Positions 36,716-46,164 of a stretch of DNA of 64,000 nt are shown piece after piece. Every line of letters starts with the position of its first letter. The first letter of the stretch is position 1. A model generated the notes under the pieces. That model had not been told where the DNA came from and ran no database searches. It was given only the letters and a program-made list of their open reading frames with translations. Made by a program: the position numbers and the translations under genes. This stretch comes from Hyphomicrobiales bacterium (GTDB taxonomy: Bacteria; Pseudomonadota; Alphaproteobacteria; Rhizobiales; OSC116), in the NCBI GenBank assembly GCA_013214705.1, contig JABSRZ010000003.1, positions 465,443-529,442 of the forward strand, in the 5' to 3' direction.

Positions 36716-38361
36716 GCAGATACCTTCTTGAACATAATGCCTTTCTGAGATCCATCAAATACTTGTTGTATAGGTGGATTTTTCATTTGAAGAATTTCAA
36801 ACAGGGCTACTTTAAAGTCATCATAAACCGTACCAGCAACAGCTTGTAATTCGTCTAACTGCAAAGTATCTCCCGGAAAAGTTTCTATTCCGTGGATAAG
36901 CTTTTCGATAACCTGTTCCACGGGTTTAGAAATAGCCCCAGCACTAAAAGAAAGTGGCAATTGGCGACTGCTCTTTTCAATAACCCTCTTTTTCGCTGCT
37001 GCTTTTTTCACTTTAGGCTTCTTCTTTGCTTCCTTGGGCTTGGTAGCCTTTTCTTCACGTTCAGCTTTGATGCGTTTTAGCAGCTCGCTTGCGGGCTCAT
37101 CACTAGGGTCTTGTGGCACTAAACCGCCACGGAAAGCTTTTGCGAGAATGGATTGGTTGAGTTTAGGCTGAAGTTCATATGCTTCGTCATATGCTTTTTT
37201 TAGCTTAGCGATTTTTTGAAATGCTTTGTCTAGGGCTCCAACAATTTTGGTTTGAATTTCTAACGACGGCACTTTTACATTAAATGATCTTAGCCCCTTC
37301 AGAGGGACAGTGACTTGAGCTGTTCCTGTAGCAACCGCCTTAGCTTGTTCTTTTATGTCTTGTGTATCTAACAAATAAACAAGGAATTTACTAAGCACAC
37401 GATCTTTATTTGGTTTTATAATTGCTATATGTCGCTGGAATACGAAGGGTTTCTCCTCCAGCACTAAGGCAGGAATTGCTATAGATCCTGTCACTGAGAA
37501 AAGTATGTCGTCAATCTCAGCTCTTCGTATCGGTTTTAGATTGTCGTAATATTCTTGAGGAACATACCGGGTAGCTTTCTCTAACTTGATTTTACCAGTG
37601 TTCATTGCAGAGATAGTGATAAACGGTATGCCTGTTTCTGCTTTAGGCGGAGCTTGATGGTCTCCATCTGAAATAGAATTGCAAATATCAGCTAATTCCA
37701 CATCATCCCATGAACTTTGATCATCTTTGGTGAGGTCACCACGGAATGCGGCGGCGAGGATGGATTGGCGGTATTGATCAAGTAAGGCTGGAATAGTGTC
37801 CAGTGCTTCTTTCGCTTTCCCACTCCTTGCAAACAAGGCATCAACCTTATCCACTATCCGCTTTTGTTCATTTTGTGCAGGAAGAGGAAGAAGAATATCA
37901 TTAATTGTTTTTGAAGATAAGTGTTTAACCGTTACAGAAGATGTATGAGCATTTATTGCTGCCAAATAGCCGGGTAAAGTATAACCAAGAAACCTTTTGT
38001 CGTAAAAGTTCTCATTAGGAGTAATCTTAGCAACTCGTTGATTTAATAATGCCTTCTTTCCCTTCCAATAAGCTGAATTAAAATCGCCGTCCATTCCCAC
38101 CAAAAGATCGTTGGAATTTATTACGTAATTTTCCTCAATAGGACCTTCGTAAAACGTTTTAGTTTTGCCAGAAACAACGTCTCTTATCCTTATAAGTGGA
38201 AAACCATTCTCCTCCTTAGAGAAATATTTAGACTTAAAAGCATAGCCATTCAATACTTCCGATACACAGGAAAGCTTAATGCGCTGCCATGAACGGTGCG
38301 AAGACAATAAGCCACCTTTGTTCTCTTCAATTAGTTCAGGGAAATCTTTTATAAAGCTCAC
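36712..38361 (-). CDS. hsdS: Type I restriction-modification specificity subunit
   Basis: A 549-residue HsdS with two target-recognition domains (about 20-180 and 220-390), each ending in the conserved helical spacer with LDTIPALLDQYRQSILAAAF and QPKLNQSILAKAFRGGL. After residue 410 come a Lys/Ala-rich linker and an extra about 75-residue C-terminal domain (QVIEKLIHGIETFPGD onward), seen in some EcoEI-like HsdS. The bipartite target sequence cannot be read from this. It overlaps hsdM and the ATPase gene by four bases each. Confidence 0.93.
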   Translation of the reverse strand: MSFIKDFPELIEENKGGLLSSHRSWQRIKLSCVSEVLNGYAFKSKYFSKEENGFPLIRIRDVVSGKTKTFYEGPIEENYVINSNDLLVGMDGDFNSAYWKGKKALLNQRVAKITPNENFYDKRFLGYTLPGYLAAINAHTSSVTVKHLSSKTINDILLPLPAQNEQKRIVDKVDALFARSGKAKEALDTIPALLDQYRQSILAAAFRGDLTKDDQSSWDDVELADICNSISDGDHQAPPKAETGIPFITISAMNTGKIKLEKATRYVPQEYYDNLKPIRRAEIDDILFSVTGSIAIPALVLEEKPFVFQRHIAIIKPNKDRVLSKFLVYLLDTQDIKEQAKAVATGTAQVTVPLKGLRSFNVKVPSLEIQTKIVGALDKAFQKIAKLKKAYDEAYELQPKLNQSILAKAFRGGLVPQDPSDEPASELLKRIKAEREEKATKPKEAKKKPKVKKAAAKKRVIEKSSRQLPLSFSAGAISKPVEQVIEKLIHGIETFPGDTLQLDELQAVAGTVYDDFKVALFEILQMKNPPIQQVFDGSQKGIMFKKVSA

Positions 38362-39818
38362 GACTTAACTCCGGATGCATCATCAAGGATGGATTGAAGG
38401 GCTTCCATTTCTGTTAAGGCCGTTTGCAGGTTTCCCATGATTTGAGTGGCAATGACGTCAGGTTCAGGCAAGTCAGATTGGTCTGTGACGTTTTCGTCAC
38501 GTAGCCAACTAATATCTAGATTATCATTCCGTTTTTTAATCTCTGCGCGGGTAAATTTCCTGAAACGGCCTTGCTCGCCTTCATCCTTGCGTTTTGCTTT
38601 GCCATATGGGTCTTCACCGTAAGCATCGACAAATTCCTCAAAGTGCTTCTTAGTCAATGGGGTTCGTTTCCCAAAGCTAGGCATATTGGTGCGTAGGTCA
38701 TAGACCCATGTTTCTTTTGTATTGCCTTTGTCAGTTTTGCCACGCGTAAAAAAGAGCACATTGGTTTTAACGCCTTGAGCATAGAAAATACCTGTGGGCA
38801 GGCGCAATATAGTATGCAAATCACATTTATCCATTAAGTCTTCACGGATTTGTCGTCCCATATTATCTTCAAACAATACGTTATCAGGTATAACAACTGC
38901 CGCACGGCCGCCGGGCTTAAGGCCTCGATAGATATGCTGCATAAAGGCAAGCTGTTTATTTGATGTTTCAAAAGTGAAATCATCACGGCTTGGTTTTCCG
39001 CCACCTTTGCTTGATCCGAAAGGAGGATTAGCAAGAATAAGGTCAGCTTTTGGAAGTCTCTCTCCGGCAGGAGACAAGGTATCATCAAGGGCGATGACAT
39101 CTTCTTCGATGCCGTGCAGCATCATATTCATTAGGCCAAGGCGGTGCGCACGGGGCACAAATTCCATGCCGTAGATGGCGCGTTTATACTGAAAATCTTT
39201 CTGGCTATCACTCAAGTCAAAAAAGTCTTGCTCGTCTCTTAGATGATTATTCGCAGCAATTAAAAATCCGCCCGTTCCACAAGCTGGGTCTTGGATAACT
39301 TCACCGATTTGCGGCTTCATCAGCTCGACCATCATGTTAATCAGTGGGCGTGGTGTAAAATATTGTCCTGCACCTTTTTTGCCCTCACTTGCGGATTTTT
39401 CAAGAAGCCCTTCAAAGGCATCACCCATGGCATCACGGTCTTCAGAAAACCAATCTATCCTCTTAATTTCTGTAATAATATTTTGCAGGGTGATTGGCTT
39501 ACTGATCGCAGTGCCTGCATTAGCAAAAATCTTCTGGATAAGAATGGATTTACTTTCACCCAGTTTAAGTAAGGATTTTTTATAATGCGCGAGGAGCTCA
39601 ATACCTTTTTTACTTTCAAGGTCAGTCCAGCGGTAGCCTTCTGGTATCAGAATATCAAAATCACGGTCAGAATGAATGCCAGACTTTGAAACTTCATGAG
39701 CCATTTTGAAGAATAAAATATAGGTCAATTCATCAAGGTACTCGTCATATGAACGGCCTTCATCACGAAGAATATCGCAGTAGCCCCAAAGTTTTGAAAC
39801 AATATCTGTAGCATTCAT
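38358..39818 (-). CDS. hsdM: Type I restriction-modification DNA methyltransferase subunit
   Basis: A 486-residue N6-adenine methyltransferase. There is an N-terminal HsdM helical domain, then GQYFTPRPLI at 151-160, SAM motif I DPACGTGG at 177-184 and catalytic motif IV NPPF at 264-267. All key residues are present. It protects host DNA and, with HsdS and HsdR, forms the restriction complex. A gap of 37 bases separates it from hsdR. Confidence 0.96.
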   Translation of the reverse strand: MNATDIVSKLWGYCDILRDEGRSYDEYLDELTYILFFKMAHEVSKSGIHSDRDFDILIPEGYRWTDLESKKGIELLAHYKKSLLKLGESKSILIQKIFANAGTAISKPITLQNIITEIKRIDWFSEDRDAMGDAFEGLLEKSASEGKKGAGQYFTPRPLINMMVELMKPQIGEVIQDPACGTGGFLIAANNHLRDEQDFFDLSDSQKDFQYKRAIYGMEFVPRAHRLGLMNMMLHGIEEDVIALDDTLSPAGERLPKADLILANPPFGSSKGGGKPSRDDFTFETSNKQLAFMQHIYRGLKPGGRAAVVIPDNVLFEDNMGRQIREDLMDKCDLHTILRLPTGIFYAQGVKTNVLFFTRGKTDKGNTKETWVYDLRTNMPSFGKRTPLTKKHFEEFVDAYGEDPYGKAKRKDEGEQGRFRKFTRAEIKKRNDNLDISWLRDENVTDQSDLPEPDVIATQIMGNLQTALTEMEALQSILDDASGVKS

Positions 39819-39855
39819 TGTTTTGTTTTCTTTTCGATTTAAAATTTAATTATTA

Positions 39856-42800
39856 TTAAGCAGTCTTATGCCATATCGCGTCAGTAATATCATCTAGAAT
39901 TTTACTTAATCGACCTTCAAATACTTTATTAAGACGATCATAACCGCCCCGCCTTGCAAACTCACCGCTGTTTAGCGCAGATTTGTCGACAATCACTTCT
40001 TTCTTAAGCTGCTTACCTATGCGGGTTAGCCATTGCTTTTGAACGGCGGTATATTCACCCGCGCTCATAATGGATTTTAGCGCCATATCAACCCGCTGTT
40101 CGTAAGGCAGTAGAGGATCACCAATTGCAGCTTGGCGAATAAAGCCAATAATATTGGCGGCAATGTCTTCATTCTTTGTATCCCGCCACGCTGCACGTAA
40201 ATCTTGTTCACGGAAGCCTTCACTTTCCAGCTGCAATTGAAGTCCTTTCAACTGTTGACGGGTTAGGTCTTTTGGTCGCTGCGTCACGGCCAACAAGGCA
40301 GGTAATTTATTTTTGTTGTCTTCAATATAGACTTTGAAACTATCCAAATAGTCTTCAGGTTTTTCTGCGTCACCGTACCCAGTCCGTACATCAAGCAATT
40401 CATCATTATGTTCGGAGATAGCAGTGAAGGGATTAAAACTTCGGCCTTTAGTGTCGAGCAACACAATGATATGTGAATTATCTTTAAACCATTCAGCTAC
40501 TTCAGTCACGGGGGTATCTTTTACCCAGTCCATAAAATCATCAAGTGGCGTTTTCGTGATGAGTTCAATTTTTTCAATTGTCTCATCCTTATAGCGCCTG
40601 CTCGCACGATGTAATTTAGCGGTTAGTTCATCCTTTATTGTATCGCGGGCTTTTTCATCTATGACCTTTTCCAGTCCTTCAACCAGATGCGCAAAGGTGG
40701 TTTTGGGATTTGCCGCAACAGGCTTCATTTCCGTCACTTTTTTAAGGCGATTGTATATATCTACAGCATCAAATATTCTGAAAGTTTCTTTGCCAATCTC
40801 ATCGCATAGGCGCGTTGCACGGCCCAGCATCTGCTCAAAAAGGATACGGCTGTTTACTTGCCTTAGAAAGACAAGGTTACAGATTTTTGGAACATCTATT
40901 CCAGTGGTCAATAGGTCAACTGTAACGGCGATATTGGGTAGGGTTTCGTTCTTGTAGCGGCGAATAAGCTGTGACGGTTTATCAGATTTTCCTGTAATTT
41001 TTGCAATCGCATTATCTTCTATTTCGCCGTAAGTTGCCTGCATGGCCTCTTTTAATTTTTGAACTACAAGGTCAGCATGTTTGTCATTCACACAAAATAT
41101 AAGCGTTTTTGCCTGCATACTTGGATCAATATAATCGGCAAGAGCTTCGCAAATTACCCTGTTGAAATCAGGTGTTATGACACGTTTATTGAAAGCTTCA
41201 ATATCCATTTTTAGGTTATCAGGAAGGTGTACGGTATCTATTTCACCTGTAGTGTTGTCGATAACCTCTACTTCTTCTCCAGCTTCCCATTCGATACCAT
41301 TTTCGGCAAGCTTAGTGATTAGGCGTACTGGTGCTTCATGGTCGGTTAACCACCCGTCGATCACAGCCTCGCGGTAGGTGTACCTATATATTGGTGAGCC
41401 AAAGATATCCGTTGTATGTAAGGCAGGTGTCGCAGTTAAACCAATTTTGACCGCATCAAAATGCTCAATAACGCGGCGGTACTTAGATACATAATCATCT
41501 TGATCTCTGAAAGCGAATTCGCTGTCACCTAGTTCTTTATCAAGTAAGTAACCACGATGACATTCATCAACAATAATACAGTCATATTGGTCAACGGTTG
41601 GGACTGCACTACTATCATCATTGTACATGATGCGCTTAACAAAGCTTTGCACAGTTGCTATTTGAATACGCGTGTCACTTTCAACTACCCCATCGCCAAG
41701 TTCTTTAACGCCAAAGATATTTGCAAAAGTTTGCAGGTTTTCCATCTGCGTGCCTTGGAAGTCCTCTCCCGTTTGCTCTCCTAATGCGGAACGGTCTACA
41801 AGAAAGAGAATGCGTCTGAAACGATTGGTGTTTAAGAGGCGATACGCCATGGCTAAACAGGTTTTTGTTTTCCCTGTTCCCGTTGCCATTGCCAGTAAAA
41901 TCTCACGTTGACCGTTGGATATAGCTTCCTCAGATTTTAGAATGGCTTTTTTCTGATAATCCCGAAGTGTGAAACCATAATCGAAACCTTCAGTCTCAAG
42001 CTTTTCTGCTGCCTTTTGCTCATCTTGATCTAAGAGTTTTTCAATACCTTCAGGGGAATACCAGCCCGTTAAAGCGCGACGAAGGTTTGTCGGCTTACGA
42101 AGATCACAAAACCAAATACCGCTTGCAGTTTCTAATTGCTTTAAATACGGGCGGCCATTTGTGGAGAATGCCAGAGGTACATAATAAGAGGTTTTATCGC
42201 CATCTGACCAAGGGGCTTCATCGCTGATAAAATCAGCTCCTTTACTTTGAAACCCTTTTGAATACCTTTTGGCCTGATCTATAGCACCAGAAACATCAAG
42301 GCGTTTCCGTTTGGCTTCAACTGTAGCAACGGCTTTTAAACCAATGAATAAAACATAATCAGAAGGGCCTGTTTCTGTCGGCCATTCAGCTATTGCAATA
42401 TTCTTACCTTTTTGAGGGCGAACACCTTTGCTGTATTTGATGTTGTCGCTATTTACTTCCCATCCAGCATCACGTAATTGCCCATCGATAATTCTGCGAG
42501 TGTCAGCTTCATCAAGATCAATTGCTTCAGCGAATTTATTGGCTGATGAAACAAGTTGCGATATGTCTTTTGGAGATGCTTTTTCAGATTGCTCTTGCAA
42601 TGCTTCCAGCTTGACTTGTAACTCTGATGTTGCAGCTTCGGCTTCTTCATTTAATTTTAATAAAGACTGCCTTTCTTCTTCAACACTTAAGCGTAAACGA
42701 GCTTCTTTTGCTTGTAACCTCGATGCTCTCTCTTTCTCAGACAGAGCTTGCTCAAGTTTTTGTTGCAGCTCAGAAATTTCTAGCCTTAAAGCTTCATCTT

Positions 42801-43236
42801 GCAGGGTTTCTTTCTCTGGTGGTGAGAAAGGGGTGGCAGTGAAGTCGCGATCATTTCCAAACGACCGATGGTACCAAATGGCTAATTTATGGGCTATTTT
42901 TAGGTTAGTAAGGGCAGTCCCATGATCATCCTTTAATGCATGAACCGCCTGGTTTCCTGATTTCCTAAGTTGATGGAACAAGTCAATAATAACTTTGTTG
43001 ATGCCAGATGTTTGACCAAGCCTAGTTAAAACTGAAATTTGCCTCGTATCATCAGCTATATAAACACCGAGTTTCGCGGCAGTTTCCGAAGCGAGTAGTT
43101 CTCCGTATTGGCGTAATTTCATAGTACTGGTATTTGGATCTTCAGCAAAATAACGCTCAGCCAATGTGCCGAGCCTAGCCAATTGAGGGGCGTGACCATC
43201 TAAGAAATTAAAATTGGGTGATGTATCTTGTGTCAT
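39856..43236 (-). CDS. hsdR: Type I restriction endonuclease subunit (EcoEI-like)
   Basis: A 1126-residue translocase-nuclease. In order: a DUF4145-like domain (about 20-130), a long coiled coil (about 145-220), a PD-(D/E)xK nuclease with D293 and VEAKR at 306-310, SF2 helicase motifs ATGTGKT (451-457) and DECH (557-560), TATPALHTTDIFG, the helicase C domain, and an EcoEI-type C-terminal domain. Full length and intact. It starts 6 bases after the GIY-YIG stop, so it is in the same transcript. Confidence 0.95.
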   Translation of the reverse strand: MTQDTSPNFNFLDGHAPQLARLGTLAERYFAEDPNTSTMKLRQYGELLASETAAKLGVYIADDTRQISVLTRLGQTSGINKVIIDLFHQLRKSGNQAVHALKDDHGTALTNLKIAHKLAIWYHRSFGNDRDFTATPFSPPEKETLQDEALRLEISELQQKLEQALSEKERASRLQAKEARLRLSVEEERQSLLKLNEEAEAATSELQVKLEALQEQSEKASPKDISQLVSSANKFAEAIDLDEADTRRIIDGQLRDAGWEVNSDNIKYSKGVRPQKGKNIAIAEWPTETGPSDYVLFIGLKAVATVEAKRKRLDVSGAIDQAKRYSKGFQSKGADFISDEAPWSDGDKTSYYVPLAFSTNGRPYLKQLETASGIWFCDLRKPTNLRRALTGWYSPEGIEKLLDQDEQKAAEKLETEGFDYGFTLRDYQKKAILKSEEAISNGQREILLAMATGTGKTKTCLAMAYRLLNTNRFRRILFLVDRSALGEQTGEDFQGTQMENLQTFANIFGVKELGDGVVESDTRIQIATVQSFVKRIMYNDDSSAVPTVDQYDCIIVDECHRGYLLDKELGDSEFAFRDQDDYVSKYRRVIEHFDAVKIGLTATPALHTTDIFGSPIYRYTYREAVIDGWLTDHEAPVRLITKLAENGIEWEAGEEVEVIDNTTGEIDTVHLPDNLKMDIEAFNKRVITPDFNRVICEALADYIDPSMQAKTLIFCVNDKHADLVVQKLKEAMQATYGEIEDNAIAKITGKSDKPSQLIRRYKNETLPNIAVTVDLLTTGIDVPKICNLVFLRQVNSRILFEQMLGRATRLCDEIGKETFRIFDAVDIYNRLKKVTEMKPVAANPKTTFAHLVEGLEKVIDEKARDTIKDELTAKLHRASRRYKDETIEKIELITKTPLDDFMDWVKDTPVTEVAEWFKDNSHIIVLLDTKGRSFNPFTAISEHNDELLDVRTGYGDAEKPEDYLDSFKVYIEDNKNKLPALLAVTQRPKDLTRQQLKGLQLQLESEGFREQDLRAAWRDTKNEDIAANIIGFIRQAAIGDPLLPYEQRVDMALKSIMSAGEYTAVQKQWLTRIGKQLKKEVIVDKSALNSGEFARRGGYDRLNKVFEGRLSKILDDITDAIWHKTA

Positions 43237-43242
43237 CTCTAC

Positions 43243-44163
43243 TTATTCAACCTTAATGCTTTCATCTTCAGAAGATGCAAGCTGCTCTGCTTCCCAATCT
43301 TTATAGGACTTGCGGGTTCCTTTAACTATCCAATAACGGGGGCCATTTGTGGCTCGACCGTTTAACATCGCCCCTGCAGCACTTGGACTTGAAAATGCAT
43401 AGTTCTCCGTAAAAGTAGCATGGTTGCCATCAATTGAGAGTATTCCTTTTTGAACCATTTTTTCAAATAGTTGACGGTAGTTATGTGTTAATGAACCGCC
43501 CCATTCTTTTCTGCCGATTGATCCTTTGAGGACAATGAATTCACCCCCTCTAAGAATAGCCTCACCCTTTACCCCATGTTTTGGTGTTCTCATTTCAAAC
43601 TGAACATCTTCATTAATATCAGAGCGTTCGGGTTGTTGTTTCTGCAACGTAGAGCGAGTTTCCTTAAGGAAACAATCAATACGCAGTGCAGGAAGAACTA
43701 ATAAAATATTTTCAAGAAAACCTTCCATATTAGCTATTGCAGCTTCACTTAATGACGGTAATACAGGGATAGTCCCATTTTCAAGAGGTATGCGATCTGC
43801 GTCTTGGGCAATTGCTACTAATCGACTTTCAAGGTATCGAACATGGGCTTTGTTTAATTCGTCTCCTGTATCCGTAATCATTACGACGGACGTCCACCAA
43901 TCTTTAGTTCGTGCATGGTTTTTGATGCGCTGGCGGATTTCTTCTGTTTCTCCAATGTACGCAAGTGCGCCCTCTTCATTTTCACCAAATAAGATGTATA
44001 CACCAGAGCGTGAAGCTTCTTTACGTTTCAGAGCTTCACTAATTTGATTACGGCTGGTCATTAATACATGACCTGTCCACTGAAAAGGTACAGTAGCTGT
44101 CAGCATCCCATCTGGTTTGCCGTTTATAAAGTACAATTCTAGTGATCTGCCCGAAGTAGCCAT
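43243..44163 (-). CDS. GIY-YIG nuclease domain protein with DUF4357
   Basis: A 306-residue protein, first gene of the defence operon. The GIY-YIG signature is GVYIL at 54-58 and YIG at 69-71, followed by RQRIKNH. A DUF4357 domain lies at about 245-295 (SSPSAAGAMLNGRATNG then W). Start ATG 44163 has a GGGAGA site. The N-terminal GIY-YIG is degenerate in parts, so nuclease activity is not certain. Its place ahead of hsdR suggests a role in the restriction system, for example as an accessory nuclease or control factor. Confidence 0.85.
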   Translation of the reverse strand: MATSGRSLELYFINGKPDGMLTATVPFQWTGHVLMTSRNQISEALKRKEASRSGVYILFGENEEGALAYIGETEEIRQRIKNHARTKDWWTSVVMITDTGDELNKAHVRYLESRLVAIAQDADRIPLENGTIPVLPSLSEAAIANMEGFLENILLVLPALRIDCFLKETRSTLQKQQPERSDINEDVQFEMRTPKHGVKGEAILRGGEFIVLKGSIGRKEWGGSLTHNYRQLFEKMVQKGILSIDGNHATFTENYAFSSPSAAGAMLNGRATNGPRYWIVKGTRKSYKDWEAEQLASSEDESIKVE

Positions 44164-44801
44164 AGGTTCTCCCAAAGAAACAATGATTATAAAATAGTCA
44201 AATGTTACACCTTTGGCGAGAACTTTCTCAATTTAGATGAATAGGGACTTAGATGTACTACTGTAATGGGTGTTTGGTTAGGTATTTAAATAGTTATGAC
44301 CTTAGCAGAAACGCCCAGTCTGCTGCTTTATAGTATTGTGATTAGCGTTATATGCTGGATGTGAGTGATGGGTACTCGACAGCCCTTATCTTTAAGGTTG
44401 TAGAAATTTGCTTGGCATTTTCAGTTTAGTATTATTGTTTTCGTTCACAACAACAAAACAGCCTTGATAATATCTCACAACAGACTGAAATGTAGCGTCC
44501 ACACAAGCGCACGTGCAAGAAGTGGCTCCTCATATTGAGCTCCCAAATTGTATGGATACGTAAAATACACACAGGAAACAGATCGTAGAGACCGCTGATG
44601 TCAGCAGTTTTTACTGTCTGTCTTTCCACCTAATAAGTAGTGATTATTCGATATGTAAATATTGATCTAGTTCAATACACCCTAAAACATCCAATGAAAT
44701 ATAAAATGCGCTACTCAGCAATACCGATCTTAGTTGCACGTATACAGTCGTTATTCCGAACAATTTAAGCGACATGCTGCGGTCCAAATCACGGGTCGAG
44801 G
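44164..44801. other. Intergenic upstream of the defence operon
   Basis: About 640 bases without a supported gene. The operon promoter should lie near its left end. A 12-base palindrome GCTGATGTCAGC followed by AGTTTTT lies near 44594 and could terminate a plus-strand transcript, but no plus-strand gene precedes it. Confidence 0.4.
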
Positions 44802-45113
44802 CTATCCGACAAACCCCATATCTCGTGCGGCGTTGATTACTTTAAGTTGACGACCGCCGTATTTCACACCTGAGTAGACCTTAGCAATATTTATATAATG
44901 TCGAGCTGATTCAACATCTGTTCTAAAAAGCATGGTTAAATCAATACTGTTAGCCATTCGGTTTGCCTCTTCAGTTGTAATATCTGGGTCGCTTTTATAG
45001 ATAAGAAAATGGGCGGCTTTTACAAATCGAGGTGATCTCTCTTTATAAGTTTTCCATAAATAATAAATCACTCCGATAATGACTATGATTATTAATCTGC
45101 CAATTACATCCAT
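44802..45113 (-). CDS. Small membrane-anchored hypothetical protein
   Basis: 103 residues with one N-terminal membrane helix (LIIIVIIGVIYYLW) and a soluble C-terminal part. A strong GGGGG ribosome site precedes ATG. It lies 20 bases downstream of another hypothetical gene and forms an operon with it. Function unknown. Confidence 0.6.
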   Translation of the reverse strand: MDVIGRLIIIVIIGVIYYLWKTYKERSPRFVKAAHFLIYKSDPDITTEEANRMANSIDLTMLFRTDVESARHYINIAKVYSGVKYGGRQLKVINAARDMGFVG

Positions 45114-45132
45114 GTCTCGCCCCCTTTTGTAA

Positions 45133-45573
45133 TTATGAATTTTTTAATGCACCTAAATCTTGCCAAATACTCGACCTAGAGAACCTGTCATCTTCTTTTT
45201 CTGCAACAGCCAGAGCGGGTGAAATAAAATGCCTGTCTATCGGCCTATCAAGTAAATGCCGATATCTAGATTCAACTTCAGTCAAAGCGACAAGCAGTGA
45301 CGCAATTAGCACTTCTCTTTTATTGTCTGAATGGTTTTCACTCATCACGGCGTAAGAAAGAGATGCCACACAGATTGATAACTTATTTGGCCAATTGATA
45401 TAACGCCAATTGAAAAAATCTTCTTCTTTGATCCACAACTCATTGACTAAATCAATAGATAGTTTTTCAGCATCGAATTGAATACCCAAACTGGTTTTTT
45501 GTAGGTTGAGAAGATTCTCTAAAATTAGTGACGCACTTGATTTGTGCAAATTCCCTATAATAGTACCGATCAT
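45133..45573 (-). CDS. Hypothetical protein
   Basis: 146 residues, mostly helical, no family recognised. A good ribosome site (GGAGT) precedes ATG. It is divergent from the XRE regulator and heads a two-gene operon with the membrane protein. The promoter regions overlap, which suggests control by that regulator. Confidence 0.6.
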   Translation of the reverse strand: MIGTIIGNLHKSSASLILENLLNLQKTSLGIQFDAEKLSIDLVNELWIKEEDFFNWRYINWPNKLSICVASLSYAVMSENHSDNKREVLIASLLVALTEVESRYRHLLDRPIDRHFISPALAVAEKEDDRFSRSSIWQDLGALKNS

Positions 45574-45669
45574 TTATTTACTCCTGTTAGAATATTATAC
45601 TTAATACGTAATATGCTTCGTGTTAAATTACAAGGGAAGTTTCCTAATATAGTTTCATCAATTGTTAGG

Positions 45670-45930
45670 ATGACGATGGAATCTGGGAAAACTGAAATTT
45701 ATAAAGATGCTTTTCCAATTGTGCTGAAATCGCATCGGAAGCTCGCAAAGCTCACTCAAGAACAGTTAGCCGAAAAAGCTAATATCGCAGTTCGGTTTGT
45801 GCAGCACTTAGAGGCTGGCAAATATCAGCCTTCAATATCTACATTCTGCGAGCTTGCGTACGCTCTAAACACTAGTCCTGATAAGTTTATGCTCGAATTA
45901 GTTAAGGCACTGCCAAATGACACTAGTTAA
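45670..45930 (+). CDS. XRE-family helix-turn-helix regulator
   Basis: About 86 residues with a Cro/CI-type HTH (LTQEQLAEKANIAVRFVQHL, EAGKYQPS). ATG 45670 or 45676 is more likely than the far upstream GTG 45544, which would overlap the divergent gene. It is likely the local repressor of the 45133-44802 operon, and possibly of the element. Confidence 0.8.
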   Translation: MTMESGKTEIYKDAFPIVLKSHRKLAKLTQEQLAEKANIAVRFVQHLEAGKYQPSISTFCELAYALNTSPDKFMLELVKALPNDTS

Positions 45931-45954
45931 GCCTGATCATATACCGATGTCTAT

Positions 45955-46095
45955 AGAGGGCTATAGGTTCCGGTTAAAGCCTTCTCAAGAGGCCTTTCTG
46001 CGTTTCTGAACATCCTATAGTCTGGGCCACTCAAAGTCCCCTTGGACTCTTAAAAAGAAGCCTTCTGCATGTCCGTCGTTGAACACCAATATGTT
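45955..46095 (-). pseudogene. Decayed partial copy of the HNH gene
   Basis: The minus strand is similar over about 130 bases to codons 50-85 of the HNH gene at 46165-46647. DYRMFRNAERPLEKALTGTY in the remnant aligns with TYRMFRNVQRRAGQALNGIY. It has in-frame stops. Its upstream edge merges with copy 6 of the dispersed short motif. Confidence 0.65.
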
Positions 46096-46110
46096 CCATA
46101 GAAGGCGATT
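46084..46110 (-). repeat. Dispersed short motif, copy 6
   Basis: The minus strand contains CTTCTATGGAACATATTGGT. It abuts the HNH remnant. Confidence 0.55.
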
Positions 46111-46164
46111 GTAGTCAATTTAAATTAAGATTAATAGTGCACTCGCGAGTTCGAAAAACGAAGC

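Noticed and set aside
42428-42925. 165-residue Ser/Cys-rich open frame opposite hsdR
   Set aside because: It is a shadow of the hsdR coiled-coil coding region.
44590-44625. GCTGATGTCAGC hairpin followed by T-run as a terminator
   Set aside because: No gene on the plus strand runs into it, so it is not called as a terminator.
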